Assembly (NCBI GenBank): GCA_000711775.1
Contig: ARYC01018444.1
Location: forward strand, 1 to 64,000
Length of the DNA: 64,000 nucleotides
Origin: Oxytricha trifallax
Lineage: Eukaryota > Ciliophora > Spirotrichea > Sporadotrichida > Oxytrichidae
Direction of reading: 5' to 3'
Part shown: positions 1 through 11,669 of the stretch, one piece after another
How positions within the stretch are numbered: position 1 is the stretch's first letter
Layout: the number at the start of each line of letters is the position of its first letter
The notes under the pieces: model-generated
The model's database searches: none
What the model saw: the letters and a program-made list of their open reading frames with translations, nothing else
What the model was told of the DNA's origin: nothing
Program-made: the position numbers and the translations under genes

Positions 1-497
1 CCCAGGTTATCTCACTCAGTGAAACTTCCAATTGCCCCTTCCGGGGATGTTTATGTTCCTGTTTTTGGCTGATTTTTGCTCTTCCTCTCTTAGTTATCTG
101 TTTCTAAAACCCCGGCTAGTTAGCTCACAGGGAAAATCCACAGTATTTTTACCCGTGTTTAGTTTTTCTTCTGGGATACAGGGTCCCTTTTCCAAGCACA
201 GTAGACTCATTACGGACTCTGGGCGGACAATCCTAGTCGTAGCATCACAGCCCCTGAGAGGACAGTTACTCCCTGTGATAGGCATGTGATGGGGACTTTA
301 GTTTTAACACGACTTAAGTCCATTTCGGTCGATTTTTATTTTTTTGGCGTGGTCCCCCTATACCTTGCCTGACGTATTCTGAGTAACTCCTCAGATCCGA
401 GACTTATCCTGAAAAACCAGGTGCTACTACGGTTTCGAACCCTCCGGGGTACCGGAATTGGTCGGTCTGGTTACCGACTTACCAGTAGGTCGAACCT
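1..497. other. GC-rich segment of unknown nature abutting a TBE fragment
   Basis: This stretch is much richer in G+C than the DNA to its right, and no frame reads as a convincing protein on either strand, even with TAA/TAG as Gln. It stops where homology to the TBE kinase gene begins (about 497-511). It therefore either inserted into that gene or replaced its upstream part. The left edge lies outside the window. It resembles the segment at 34805-35375 in composition, but I see no clear alignment between the two. Confidence 0.4.
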
Positions 498-669
498 GCT
501 TTAACATATAAAGCAAGAAAATGTATGCACTTAGATTAAGAAAATGGTTGAGATGATCATAGTAAGAGCTCCAGCATATCCAAGATCATCATTAGAAGAT
601 ATACTTGAAACATTAAAGAGAGCTAAGTTCAAGAGATATCACAAAGATAAGCAGATAAAATTTATTTGA
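498..669 (+). pseudogene. C-terminal fragment of TBE zinc-finger/kinase protein
   Basis: Read with TAG as Gln, the frame gives a short stretch that includes KKMVEMIIVRAPAYPRSS and ends at TGA 667-669. The same residues occur, with substitutions, at the end of the minus-strand kinase gene at 18145-19450 (KKIVEMIIISAPSYPR), and the same position in the copy at 45897 is also recognisable. This is the last helix region of the kinase C-lobe. All kinase catalytic motifs are missing here because the homology starts abruptly at about 498. Confidence 0.75.
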
Positions 670-729
670 ATTAATGACACTTATACTCATTAAATATACA
701 TTAAATTCAAATCAAACCTGCGTTTCTCT

Positions 730-807
730 ACTAACCCCAATAAGACCCCAACTATACCCTACAAATCAAAGCACTTATAAACCTCACTAAGGGGTTTTGG
801 GGTTTTG
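730..807 (+). repeat. TBE terminal inverted repeat, right end
   Basis: The repeat ends GGGGTTTTGGGGTTTTG at 791-807 and carries the internal conserved block around 755-790. It matches the 18007 end closely and the 49885 end more distantly. Confidence 0.9.
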
Positions 808-810
808 AGT

Positions 811-2990
811 GAAACCCAATAAAAGTTTTAATTAACAAATTTTGGAAACATCCAATTGAAATTTCAGGGATCATAATTCTAATTAATTTTTAATAGTAAA
901 ATTCGACTAGATTCTTTAGTAATTAATGTCTTTAAAGTTTGGTGATCAATTGAAAATATTGAGTATTTTTTATACATGCATTATCAAAATAACAATTTAA
1001 ATAGAAAAGAATATGGAAAAATATTAATTTTTATAGTCAAGGTCAAGCCATAGTTAAAGGCAGGCTAGGATAATTGTGAATAATCACTATACAACTTATA
1101 TATCAATTTATAGTTAAGACAATTTGGAGAAATTCCATCAAATTTGCGAGAGGTTGAAGAAGCTTCATTATTTTTTAAATTCAAAAAAATGGAGGAATAA
1201 GACTTCTTATAGTTAGTAAATTACGAAGCAGCTACAGCGAAAATATAAAATAACATATTGATAGATTGGGAAGATGTGATTTTCATAGATTTTGCACTAT
1301 AATTGAGATAATATAAAAATATGAATATTAAGAATGCATATTCTTTATAGAAACAGCTGAAGGAATGACTGGAGTATAACAATTTTATTTTTAACAAAAC
1401 CCTTAAATCACAGACAAAGAAAATATCAGAATACTGAATTTGTGCAATAATGAGAATAAACTTTATAAGAAAGACAGTGACTAGCAATTGAAGAAACAAG
1501 AGATAATATTTAAAATGTATTAATTGGAAATAAATTGTTTTCAAATAGAGATTGTCAAAATATCGAAGATTTCAGTCAACATATTGGTTCTAGTGATTTT
1601 GCTCATATTATCTATTATTACTATTACTTAACTTTGTCAATTCTTACTTTACTTTATAATTACAATGCTATTTAATTAGCATAAAATTTCAAATAATACT
1701 ATTATTAGTTTCACTTGTTAAATTTTATAGGTGATTAATTCAGGACTTTCGATTATAAAACATTTGAATATTAAATTAACGTAATATTTCAATATGAAAT
1801 AAATACCTAGCTGATTGATTATACAATGCAATATATGATTAGTATATAAATACTATTGAATATTGCTAAAATGTTGTATTGTATATCATGATATTGTTTA
1901 TTGAACAGTTATAAATTAATATTCTTTTTTTACAAACTCGATTTTGCCTCTGTAATTTATTTTATTTAATTCTAAAGAATGCTCATTGAATAAAATGTAT
2001 TTTTCACTTTTTTGGTAATTAAATATTTGCATTCAAATTCTCTACACTATTGATAAAAATCCTATTTTGCAAACTCAAAGTATTAGTATACATGTTATAA
2101 ATATATTTATAATTTCGGATATTTAATTGAATTTTTATTAATATTAAATGACTTTATTTTAAGTGGTCATTTGCTAATATGAAAATTTCGGCTATTTTAA
2201 ATCTTTAAAATATATCAAGATCTATATGAGTAGGATCTACTAAGTTTAGTTTACATCATAAAATATTTATATTAAAATGAATTCAAGTTCTAGCAATATT
2301 TACTAAATCCACATAAATTATGAAATGACATGTTGTGAAACTTTGTTTTCAAATTATGATAACATAAATTATTCAATATATACAAATAATATATCATGAT
2401 AGGTAATATATATTTTAATGTTATATTAAAATTACAGCAGAAAACAGTGGGAAGTTTGTTAAATATTTTTAAAGATATTTTGTTAAATAATCTGTTAAAT
2501 TTATGGATTTTTTTTTCATTAAAAATTTTGCCATTCGTAATGTATATATACTATTCCCTATCTATAATAATCAAGCCAAATTACTTTTTGATTATTAGAT
2601 ATAATTTTAAGTTAAAATAAACTTAAATAACATAAATAGCAAGTCTTATACATTATATTGCTCAAATTCAAAATACCTTTAAAGTAATTTTTAGCCATAT
2701 AATAAATCAATATATTGCATATCATAAAGCCTTCAATATTTATATATAGCCATAGTAAAAACTTTTTCATTCTTGATAATATTATTATTAACTATTGAAA
2801 TATGTTTAAGAAATTTCAATGTCAAGTGTGCATAAAATGAAATGATGCATCAAACTAAAAATAACTTAAATTAATTAGAATTTAAGGTAATATTTTAAGG
2901 GAAATAAATATTTAGATATGAATATTACTTGAACTTAATATAGAAAACTGTAATTCGTTGCTTAATATGCTTTTTTAACTCAGTTTTTAT
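811..2990. other. AT-rich intergenic DNA, no gene seen
   Basis: Very AT-rich sequence with short homopolymer and dinucleotide runs. Open frames are short and have composition typical of AT-rich noise. I see no repeat end, RNA gene or conserved motif. Confidence 0.6.
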
Positions 2991-2999
2991 TATTGTTGT

Positions 3000-5900
3000 T
3001 TCTTCCTCATTCATATATTCTACTCTCCATCATTCTCTCTTCAAACAAATTTTTCATCTTATCATACTTTTTAAATAAGTTTCTTGGCCCAACTCTGTTA
3101 TTTCTGGTGGTATCTATCTTTAAGTTCCTCCATCTCCCTTAGAATCTAACAACTTGAATCTTATTATTATAAGTAACCCTGTTTAATTTCCTTTAAATTA
3201 ATTTTGAATTTGTTCTTAATATCTAAATTCTCCACAATTAAAGTTCATGTTTATTATTTTTAGATTTATATTATTTTATTGTTTTCAGGCCTTTCAATCT
3301 TGCTTCTAATTATCATATACTGTTCTTATATCTTGTTTTCTTCACATATGTTATTCGAACATCTTTTTTTGACTTTGTAATAATATCCTTTAGTCTCCAG
3401 ACTCTTACTCTGTCATCTATCTATGGCATAATTGATATAGCTTCTATTTGTGTTCTATTGTTTAGATCGATGATCCTATGGTCTCTCAATAATTTATTGA
3501 ATCTTGTGGGATCCCCAGCTTCGTTGATCAAAATATAATTTTTCATATGTTGTGAGTTTACAAATGATCTGTTTACATTGCAGTAATGGCTCATCCTGAA
3601 GCCATATAATATACTTCCATGACTGATTGCCAAAATCATTTTCATTAATTTCTTTGTGAGGATAGTTTTTTTCTTTTTTGTAGTGGAGATTTACTTTTTT
3701 CTATTTGTTCTTTTGATTTTTGGGTGCAAAATATTTGTCCAGGCTTGATTATACTTTTTACATGCTACTATGATATAATTAATCCATGATGTAACGCGTT
3801 TCACTGTCTGTAAGTTGAATAATATTCCTTATTATTTCATTCGAGATTCCTCTTGTTGACCTGAATGCCATCCTTTTTAATTATAACTCTAGTTTATCAA
3901 CTTCCTCCAACTTCACATATCTCATTGCTACCAAATCGTGCAGTTGTATATTACGAGTGATCTAATTCACAAAACTATTATGGTGAAGCATTTTTTAGGT
4001 TATTGGATCTCTTAAATTTTTGGTAGAATAGTGTCTTTTTCTAAATCTCATCCCAAATTTTTAAAATAGTCTATTTTGTGTTTAGTTTTACTTTTATGCC
4101 CAAATATATTAACTATTTTACTTTATTATTCCTTCCATTTCCTTGATTAAACTGAAATCTTTTGCATCACAAAATTAGAAAGTTTCTTTGAAATTGAGCT
4201 TCAGGTTATGAGTCTTTTTTATCTCCTTAAAATTAAAATATTCGATTACTTTCACTAGTTTTTGTCTGGTTTTTTGTTGATAATATTGTTGTCAGCAAAT
4301 GCTATTAATTTTCTTTGTTTCGTTAGGGATTATTGCTCTTAATAGATTGTGCCTTGTAGGTAAATTTGAAAAAGCTAAGGCGAGATTTACTCCCTAGTTT
4401 ACACCTTTCATAGCATTTAACTACTCTCCTTCAAAATATGATCTGTTGTTTTTATACAACTCTTCAATAACCTAAACTATTTTGCTATCTTGGTCAAATT
4501 GACCCTCAGTTGAAGGATTTTTAAATGTTTGTCTTTCTAGACAGAGTCGCATGCTATCTAAATTTCGATGAAGAGAGTTCTCAATGTTCTTACTCTTCTG
4601 CTCGAGGTCTTGATGTGATCCAGCAACCTGATTAGGTCTAAGTGGGTGCTCTTGTTCTCTTTAAGCCCAATTTGGTATTTTCCTGTCGATAGCATATTAC
4701 TCTTTCTTTACAAAATTTTTTCACAATAATTTTGTTAAAGTGAGAGTTCATCACTATTAGTCTAGTATTACTAATTTTCGGGTATTGCCATTTTTGGCTT
4801 TTGCTATGTGCCACCAGTCTTCCTCATTTTGATATTGGGGGGACCTCTCGCTAACTAATCTCTCAACGATTCTATCGCTAAGCATTTTTGTCAAGTTCTC
4901 TAACTTTGCAAGCATTTTCCCGTTTTCATCTTAACCAATTGCTTTGTTGAAGTTGCAATCGTCAATACTCTTCTGTGCATTCTTTCTCAGCAAAAGCTTA
5001 ACGAAACTTGATGATTCACTTTGACTCTGTCCCCAATTTTCATTTTGATTATAAAATTTTCTTGACTTTTGTCATCCACAAATAATTTCTAATAGAATTC
5101 AGAGACGAATTCATTGTATGTTCACCTTTTTGCGCTGAATCCGTTTATTGTTAACCACTTTATTGGTTGAGTTCTTTTTGGTATCTTCAAAAGTTGCTTT
5201 AATATATATAACAAACCCCAAAATTATTTCTGTCTAAGTAGTGTTCCTTGTCTTTTATACCTTTATTGCTCTACTGTTGCTTAATGTCCTGGTATAAACT
5301 TTTCTCGTTTTTTATGTTGTTCTTAACTGCCCATTACGGTGGTTAATGATACCAGTTTTTTATTTGCTTAATTTTTAATATCTATCCTCAAATTAGCTTC
5401 TATTATGCAAGTCTAAATCTTGGGACTATAGTTTCCCTTTTTCTTCTATAAATGTCATCTATCATTGATTTCTGCCAATCTGAGATTCTTGCTATCTTTT
5501 CCTTTTCCATCATCTTCAAATTATTGTCTTGGTATTATACTTTTAATTTATCAGTACTAATTTATGGTCCGTTAGGCACAATTGTTTAAATTCCCATAAT
5601 AATGTCTCTTGATTTGAGAATACTTAATCTAGCCGGTTACCTTTTGTATGAGTCTATCATCAGGATTGATTCTTATAGGCTTTCCTTTATGAATCTCTTT
5701 CTCAAATCTTTTTTATATTGAAATAAAAATCTACCATTCCAATTATCTTTTATTTATTTTACTATGATTTATTGATCTTATCATGTTTATCACTCTGTTC
5801 TATAAGTCTTTTATTTCGTCATTAATTTAATATGGTATGTAAACTGTGATAATATGTAGTGGTATCCTTATATAATCAGTATATTTAATTCCAACAATTA

Positions 5901-6750
5901 CCCTCAAGGTTTTTATAGTATTAATTTAGTATTTTTAACTATTTTTAGTAATAACTCCTCCATTCTTTTTTTAAGATGCCAGATAAAATATTCTTGTCAA
6001 CAAATTTTACTCGAGAATCAAGTCCTTGTGATTTGTGATGAAATCAGGAAGCAAAGTATTTATATAGAAGTGAGCAAATGTCTATGTAGAATTTTTTTTT
6101 TGGATTACAAAATTTAATTTTAGACCACTTTTTGTGGATAAAAATAAGTGGACAAGCATTAAAAACAATGTTCCAAACTAAGATCGAATTTGCCTAACTT
6201 CAATTGATTTTTCATAATCTACTTGGAAACAGCTGAAAAAATTTAAGGTAATAAAAACTCTTTACTACCTCAAGTAACCTTTAACTTCCTGGAAGTTAGT
6301 GATTCATTGCTAGTTATGTTTGTGTGGATATTTTGACTATTCATTACAAAATTATCCTCTGAAGTCTCTTTCCACTAGAGCTAAAAAGTATGAATTCTTG
6401 TCCCCAATCTATCTTAGCATTTAATCTTGTTTCAATTTGAAATTCAAGTCCACTAACGTTCTCTAAGCAGATCTTTAGATCAATGTTCAACGCCGGCATA
6501 AATCTTTTAATTTTTAATTTTCTCAGTTTTAATTTACTCTTTGCTTATATGCGAACCTTTTGTTACTATTAACCCACCCTTCACCTTCCCTATAAGGAAA
6601 ATAGAAATGGAGCTGACGGTTGTTTTCTTTTGGTATAGAAAATTGCTCAAGTATTTATATCTATCATTATTGACTAGTGCATCCTTTTATTTTGGTGACC
6701 TTGATTCACTATGTTCTTTTTTTAATATTTAAAGAAATCTTGTATTTTCA
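3000..6750 (-). mobile_element. Decayed LINE (non-LTR retrotransposon), minus strand
   Basis: The plus strand here is strongly pyrimidine-biased, as expected for a minus-strand gene. Translating the minus strand with TAA/TAG as Gln gives LINE landmarks in the right order. From 5' to 3' on the minus strand these are an APE-endonuclease block with ITVYIPY (about 5830-5850), the endonuclease SDH-type motif as LTDHKLVL (about 5552-5577), a reverse-transcriptase block with QIGLKENKST (about 4650-4677), palm motif A as IEIQIACDSV (about 4540-4575), and motif C as FADNN (about 4291-4303). TGA codons and frame changes interrupt it throughout, so it is dead. The ends are approximate, and no poly-A tail or target duplication was identified. 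Confidence 0.8.
3640..5905 (-). pseudogene. LINE endonuclease/reverse transcriptase ORF remnant
   Basis: This is the recognisable coding core of the LINE. The endonuclease part nicks target DNA and the reverse transcriptase copies the element RNA at the nick. The catalytic Asp of palm motif A is replaced by Glu (IEIQ instead of the usual I/V-D-x-x), and motif C reads FADN rather than FADD, so both metal-binding sites look damaged. The GDFN motif of the endonuclease is only visible in a shifted frame near 5730. Downstream, a minus-strand frame at 3421-3645 without TGA may be the C-terminal part of the same protein. Confidence 0.75.
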
Positions 6751-8880
6751 TGTGATATTATTTTCTAAATTTTTCTACATCCTCAGTATACACAGGTAGT
6801 CTTTTCTCTTAGCTTTCTAATAGTTCTTACATATATTTCCAGCTATTTCCTTCTCACACTTTAAACTCCTTTAATTAATTTTACTATGTATTTAACTTTA
6901 ATTATGCCATTTAAAAAAAATAACTTTAAATAAATATAATCATATTAATAAAAACCTTTTTAGTATCATAGTTCCCATTTACTATGAATAATTAGTAGAT
7001 AATTAATTATCATTAAAAAAACTAACAAATACTTAATAGATTATAAAGAAAAATTTGTAGAATTCTAATCTCTTGCTTTGATTCATGAGTCTAATGTATA
7101 TATAAGAAGTGAGGTAACTATAGAAATTTTGAATATAATAATTTATATCAGAGATGAGTGAAGACATATATTATATATTAATCTATATTATAAAAAGTAG
7201 TTAATCATTAATGTTATATTAATAAGAAATGAAGATAAATAGATTGAATTGATGTCTTTTACATAAACCTGTAAGTATTGTACTGTTTATAGAGTAAAAT
7301 TTATAAATTAAATTTCTGCATTAAAGTTTTATGAGCAATTTTATGAAATTTCATTACTTTTTTTCAAATCTATTTATTTACCCCTTTTTTGGATGTATGT
7401 TAAATTCATTTGAGTTTGGATGGAAACACTATACTATAGATTTTATAAATTAAAAATTACAAGCATTAGCGGCAGTTAATATCTCTATAGATGGAAAGCC
7501 ATTTTTTAACTTTACCTTAGATTATTTTTCTGGCATTTTAAAGAGTTTTTTATATTTTAGTTGATCGCCTGGTTCCAAATAAGTTTCTCTTCAGTTTTCC
7601 TTATGAAATTAAATTTTAGGATTAAGCTCCATGATTATTAAAATATTTATTATAAAATATTGATCTAAGAACTTCTTAATCATGATAAATATGAATAAAA
7701 CAATAAAGATTAATTTAACCATTGTTAATACAGATACAAAAAATAACATATACAACTTGATTTATAAAAGTAAAATATTAACATTGTATTATTATTATTT
7801 AAATGCAAATTAATTATAGCTAAATCACCAAATTTTTTTTAATAAAATAAATTATGAAAGAAATTTGTGTTTTGTGACAAATTTATTCAAGAAACTTTCC
7901 CCTCAAATAGTATTTTAAAGATACTTTTTTAATAATGAAAAAATGCCACTTTAGTCTTATTAATGGAGAGTGAATTATATTTGAATTAAAATAATGTAAT
8001 ATATAAATTAACAGCTAGGCAAAAGAAAGATAAATATTTTGGTAATGGTTGAATGGAAGACTCCAATCGATGGGTTTTTATTTAGAAATTGATTTTATGC
8101 TTAAATGAAATAAAAGCCTTATAATTTTTTAAGAAGCCTAACACATAGAATACAGGTAAACAACATTCATAGTTGAAGTTCATAATATTTTACAGGAGAG
8201 ATATTCGATTGAATTCACTTTTTTTTCTTAAGCCATTTAGAATAATCCTATCCTGTCTTAGCTATTTAATTAAAGAATATATTACCAAATACAATTACTG
8301 AATGATTATAGGATATTAACTAGTGGCTAATTTGAGCAATATTAACATTCAATCAAATCATTATACTTTATGCAAACTTCCAAGACATTATTCAAACTAT
8401 TTCATTTAAAATCTAGCATTTTAAACTTTCATATAGCTTGAGCAATTTCACTTGAATTTTGTTATATTCTCTAATGTTAACCACTGCTTTGGTTTTCTAA
8501 TCATGACTCCTATTTTTTCAAAACATATTCTTCGAAATTTATTAGTTGCAAAATAATTAATAACATTATTATACCAGATATTTTTTGTTCATATAGAATG
8601 TAAGAATCGATATCATGCACAGATAGCTGTATTTTATAACAAAAAATTTAATTACACCTAAACAATAATCAGTGCATTCAGTTTTATATATCCGTGGATT
8701 ATAGTATTTTTTTAATAGAAATTTGATAAAATCATAATTAACTTAATTATGATTTATTTTCTTTAGCGATGCATTTATTATTAATTCGTGACCAGACAAT
8801 TTTTTAATGATTGCCTTGCAAAATTTATTTGTAAAACCCCTAGAGTAAAATTTGAGCGAATTTTGTGAATGTTAAATTAA
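6751..8880. other. AT-rich intergenic DNA, no gene seen
   Basis: No coding signal, terminal repeat or RNA gene was recognised. The sequence consists of AT-rich low-complexity stretches. Confidence 0.6.
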
Positions 8881-9488
8881 TCAATAATAAATAAATACTT
8901 TAATATATATATATATTTAATCTGCGGTTGTCGATTTGGTAATTTTTCAGAAAGTCGAGCAACATTCTAGTCTCTTGATCATACTCTTTAGGAATTTGGC
9001 CCTGTTCATGCTGCTCTTCCTCTTCGTCACTCATGCTCTCATCTTCCTTTTGTGCCTTGCATTCCTCCTCTTGCTGGTGGTCTGTCATCTACTGAGAGTT
9101 TCCATTGCCACTATCCTTCTGGGAATCTTGCAAACTTCTGTCTGAGTCCTCGTCATCATTTTAACTGGTCCCTTTATCCATGTCCCGACCTGAGTGAGCA
9201 CCAGCGTAGATGATCCAGTTGGGGTGGTCGTGGAGCCCTGTCATCTTCTAACTAAAAAAGGTCTCGACTCAAGTTCGATCATTTGCAAAGACCATCTTCT
9301 AGTGCTCCACCCACACAGCCTTTCCTCGGGGATCGTTTTCATACATGACCTTGGCGTGAATGGCGTTCCTGATGACCTTGACTTCGAAGATGTTTCTCAC
9401 TCTGTATGCCTCTCCCTTCTTCAGTGGTTATTGCTGGTGAATCTGTTGTTGCGGACCCTCGTTTTGATCAGAACTTGATTCCATTACT
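8881..9488 (-). pseudogene. Chromo-like, acidic-tailed protein, interrupted by one TGA
   Basis: The minus frame from ATG at 9488 to TGA at 8881-8883 stays open apart from one in-frame TGA (about 9273). Base composition is clearly richer in G+C than the flanks. The start is Gln-rich. A segment follows (AYRVRNIFEVKVIRN and the ~45 residues after it, including KAVWVEH) that has the alternating strand-tryptophan-helix look of a chromo domain. The C-terminal third is a run of Glu/Asp/Ser/Gln (for example SMSDEEEEQHEQ). The last codons run into a TA repeat, so the true end may be a germline segment boundary. The chromo assignment is an inference from pattern alone. Confidence 0.45.
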
Positions 9489-10324
9489 AATTTCAAAGTT
9501 TTAATTATTTAATTAGATTATAATATTAATAAAGCGTATTATATTTTAATTATTGGGACTTGGGCTTAATTGGTTTATTAAAAGTTTTCCTAACTTACCA
9601 AATAAGTGTTGCAGATAATTTGAGGGTAAAAACAATAATTAGTACGAGCAAAGATAGTCATTCGAGAGTCCTTGAAATGAGGTATCTTCCAGTAATCTAC
9701 GATACAGACAAGTATTTCCCAGGTTGAGATAATCTTCAAATAAAAATGGTCACGATTTGGCAAGTCTAATGGAAAATGGGTAATTCACGAGTTCACTGAG
9801 GGGGTGGCCAAAAATACCCTCACAAGATATGCAATTCAAAGAATTTCACTTTTCGGTATAAAGCTTCCACCATCTTCACTAGACCTGTGGAACCTAGTGA
9901 CTTGAGACCTGTGGTCAAATATCTTATAGAGTGAGCCTTCTCGAACAGTCTTTTATTCCTACAAAAATTTACAGACTTACTCTGCAATCTCCAGAGATTG
10001 TATTAAAACATGTATACCTCCTCATTGCTCTCTATTGTCATGCAGACCAACAAGCTGCGTATTACAACTATCTCATTGGGTGTCTTGGGGTCATGAAGAT
10101 TGGTCTTTGCCTGGGCACTTCTGGGATCGCAAGTATTTTACACAATACCCAATGAGGAGACTATTTGCTACAAATCATGTGTTGTTAGGGATAGGATGTG
10201 TTGAAGATATCAGTATTACGAATAAGCCCCAGGCAACGTTTATTGCGTGGTCTCAATTTTGTCTGTATAAGGAGATATTTCTCCTGGTGGATTACTCTGG
10301 TTCTAAAAGCTATTCACTAAATCA
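9489..10324. other. Coding-like composition, frame undetermined
   Basis: Positions 9489-9640 are AT-rich and look like a spacer. From about 9640 the composition is again gene-like. Both strands have frames without TGA: plus 9906-10380, and minus about 9823-10204. Neither has a recognisable domain. Because only TGA is a stop, open frames of 120-150 codons are not strong evidence by themselves. I would guess the minus strand, in continuity with the neighbours. Confidence 0.3.
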
Positions 10325-10943
10325 TCAGGCTGACAAGAATTGTATGTACGATGCAAAGATGGTAATCCTGCTATCATAGTCTAAACAACAACATCCTTGA
10401 CATTCTCCCAAAGACTCATAAAATTCAACTTATTGTTTTTTTTACTGAATTAAATGGAGTAAACACTTTGAGATGAGACCAGGAATTGGCATCTTACCAC
10501 TTGAAATGTGGCTAACTAGTCTTGAGGAAATTGTTTTAATCAAGCTGCTGTAGTCACCATTGGAATATCTCAAAGCAAGAATGGAAAGTGACAAAAAGAC
10601 TAGGTCACTTGTCAATTGAGTAACAGTATTTGAGAGATAACCATTACCGTAAAAAGTAGTAATCTTATCCAAGACACAAGACAGCTGAGAGATCATCATT
10701 GACTTATAGGTCATTCTTGTAAAGTCCTAGAAGGTTAGTGTAAATGTAGAGTTCATTGATGTTTTGTGGAACTGCTGAGAGAACATCGATATTGCTTGTT
10801 GGTTAATCGTAAATTTCATCAACTAATCTTCCCATTAACGATACCAAGTTCTTTTGGAAAACACCTTCCTTATCTGAGGTGCTGTATTCAACGTAATCAG
10901 CTGCCATATTTGGTGCCCCTAGTACAAGTGAGGTCAAAGTCAT
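10325..10943 (-). pseudogene. Relic of an unrecognised protein gene, two overlapping frames
   Basis: Two minus frames each read like protein over a different part. One runs from ATG 10943 to TGA 10605-10607 (contains NLVSLMGRLVDEIYD), the other from ATG 10714 to TGA 10325-10327 (contains DKITTFYGNGYLSNTVTQL). A frame change near 10690-10720 would join them into one product. No family was recognised. The frame changes could be old frameshift mutations in a pseudogene, or very short internal eliminated sequences in germline DNA; the sequence alone does not decide. Confidence 0.4.
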
Positions 10944-11669
10944 TTAGTCTTGAGATCATAGAGTAAGTTTTAGTTATCAAATCATATTCGATCCCCAAAT
11001 CTAGAGGTGCACTATCAAGCATGTCGAACTAACAGCCGCTAAAGCTGCTTAATGTGTCATTATGCTACTCATTCATAATTATGCTAGTATTGCCTCCTAT
11101 CCCAAAAATTCCCTAACTTGATGTATATTGTTACTGTAATTATTGCGCACTCTAAGACGACTGAATCTGTGAACTCACTCAATACAGTTATTAGTGCTAT
11201 AACTATTACTAGAACTTTTATGCTGATAACTCATTACTTAGCTACTATTATAACTATTGCTGTGGCTGCGAGAAATTACTTAAATTTTATCATTACCTAA
11301 ACTACTCTAATTTTTAACTTAATGTTGGACTTGCTATTGTTGTTAGTTTTGATTTTTGTTATTTTGAGCTTTAGGCCTGTAAATGTAAATTGGCTACCCA
11401 CCGCTGTTGTTTATTGTGAATTGTTATTTCATTGATTAATTAAAGTTGCTACTTTGATTCTAATTAGTATTCTAGGACTAACTGCTTATGCCATTATTGT
11501 GGAATTTTTAATTGTGTTGCCATTGTTATTATTATTAGTTCACATTGCTTCCAGCACTTGTCATTTCATTATTACTTGCTAGTTAGCATTAGTGACTATT
11601 ATTGGGGTTGATGGATTAATTAGTGTTGTAATATTATTAATAGGGACGGTCTCCAGTCCTTTAATCACC
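10897..11669 (-). pseudogene. N/Q/S-rich low-complexity protein relic, minus strand
   Basis: From about 11669 to TGA 11175-11177 a minus frame encodes a strongly Asn/Gln/Ser-rich, prion-like stretch with runs such as NQQQQQWQHNQ, using TAA/TAG as Gln. A second minus frame takes over near 11180 and continues to TGA 10897-10899. It starts Gln-rich and then becomes ordinary (GIFGIGGNTSIIMNEQ, later DSAPLDLGIEYDLITK). The segment at 10325-10943 follows in yet another frame. Together they suggest one minus-strand gene broken into at least four frames. No domain was recognised. Confidence 0.45.

Larger units (their letters stand above)
498..807 (+). mobile_element. Right end of a TBE transposon (truncated in window)
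   Basis: The segment contains the last part of the TBE zinc-finger/kinase gene and then the terminal inverted repeat ending in two G4T4 units at 791-807. The bases after the element are AGT (808-810), which fits the ANT target preference of TBEs. The outer ~110 bp are nearly identical, in reverse complement, to the end beginning at 18007, so both belong to one subfamily distinct from the copy at 45897. The rest of this element is either left of the window or was replaced by the GC-rich segment. Confidence 0.85.

Noticed and set aside
420..510. GGTTTCGAACCC resembling a tRNA T-arm
   Set aside because: No matching acceptor stem, anticodon arm or D-arm on either strand; the word is simply self-complementary.
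790..807. G4T4 repeats as a chromosome end
   Set aside because: The repeats are only two units long, sit inside continuous sequence and are followed by a 3-bp target-type triplet, as in TBE ends.
9906..10380. Plus-strand open frame as a gene
   Set aside because: With only TGA as stop such lengths are not rare, no domain is visible, and neighbouring coding signal is on the minus strand.
10880..11000. KYGADYV-like words resembling tRNA-splicing endonuclease
   Set aside because: The catalytic His that should follow is absent and the stretch crosses a frame change; the similarity is too short.
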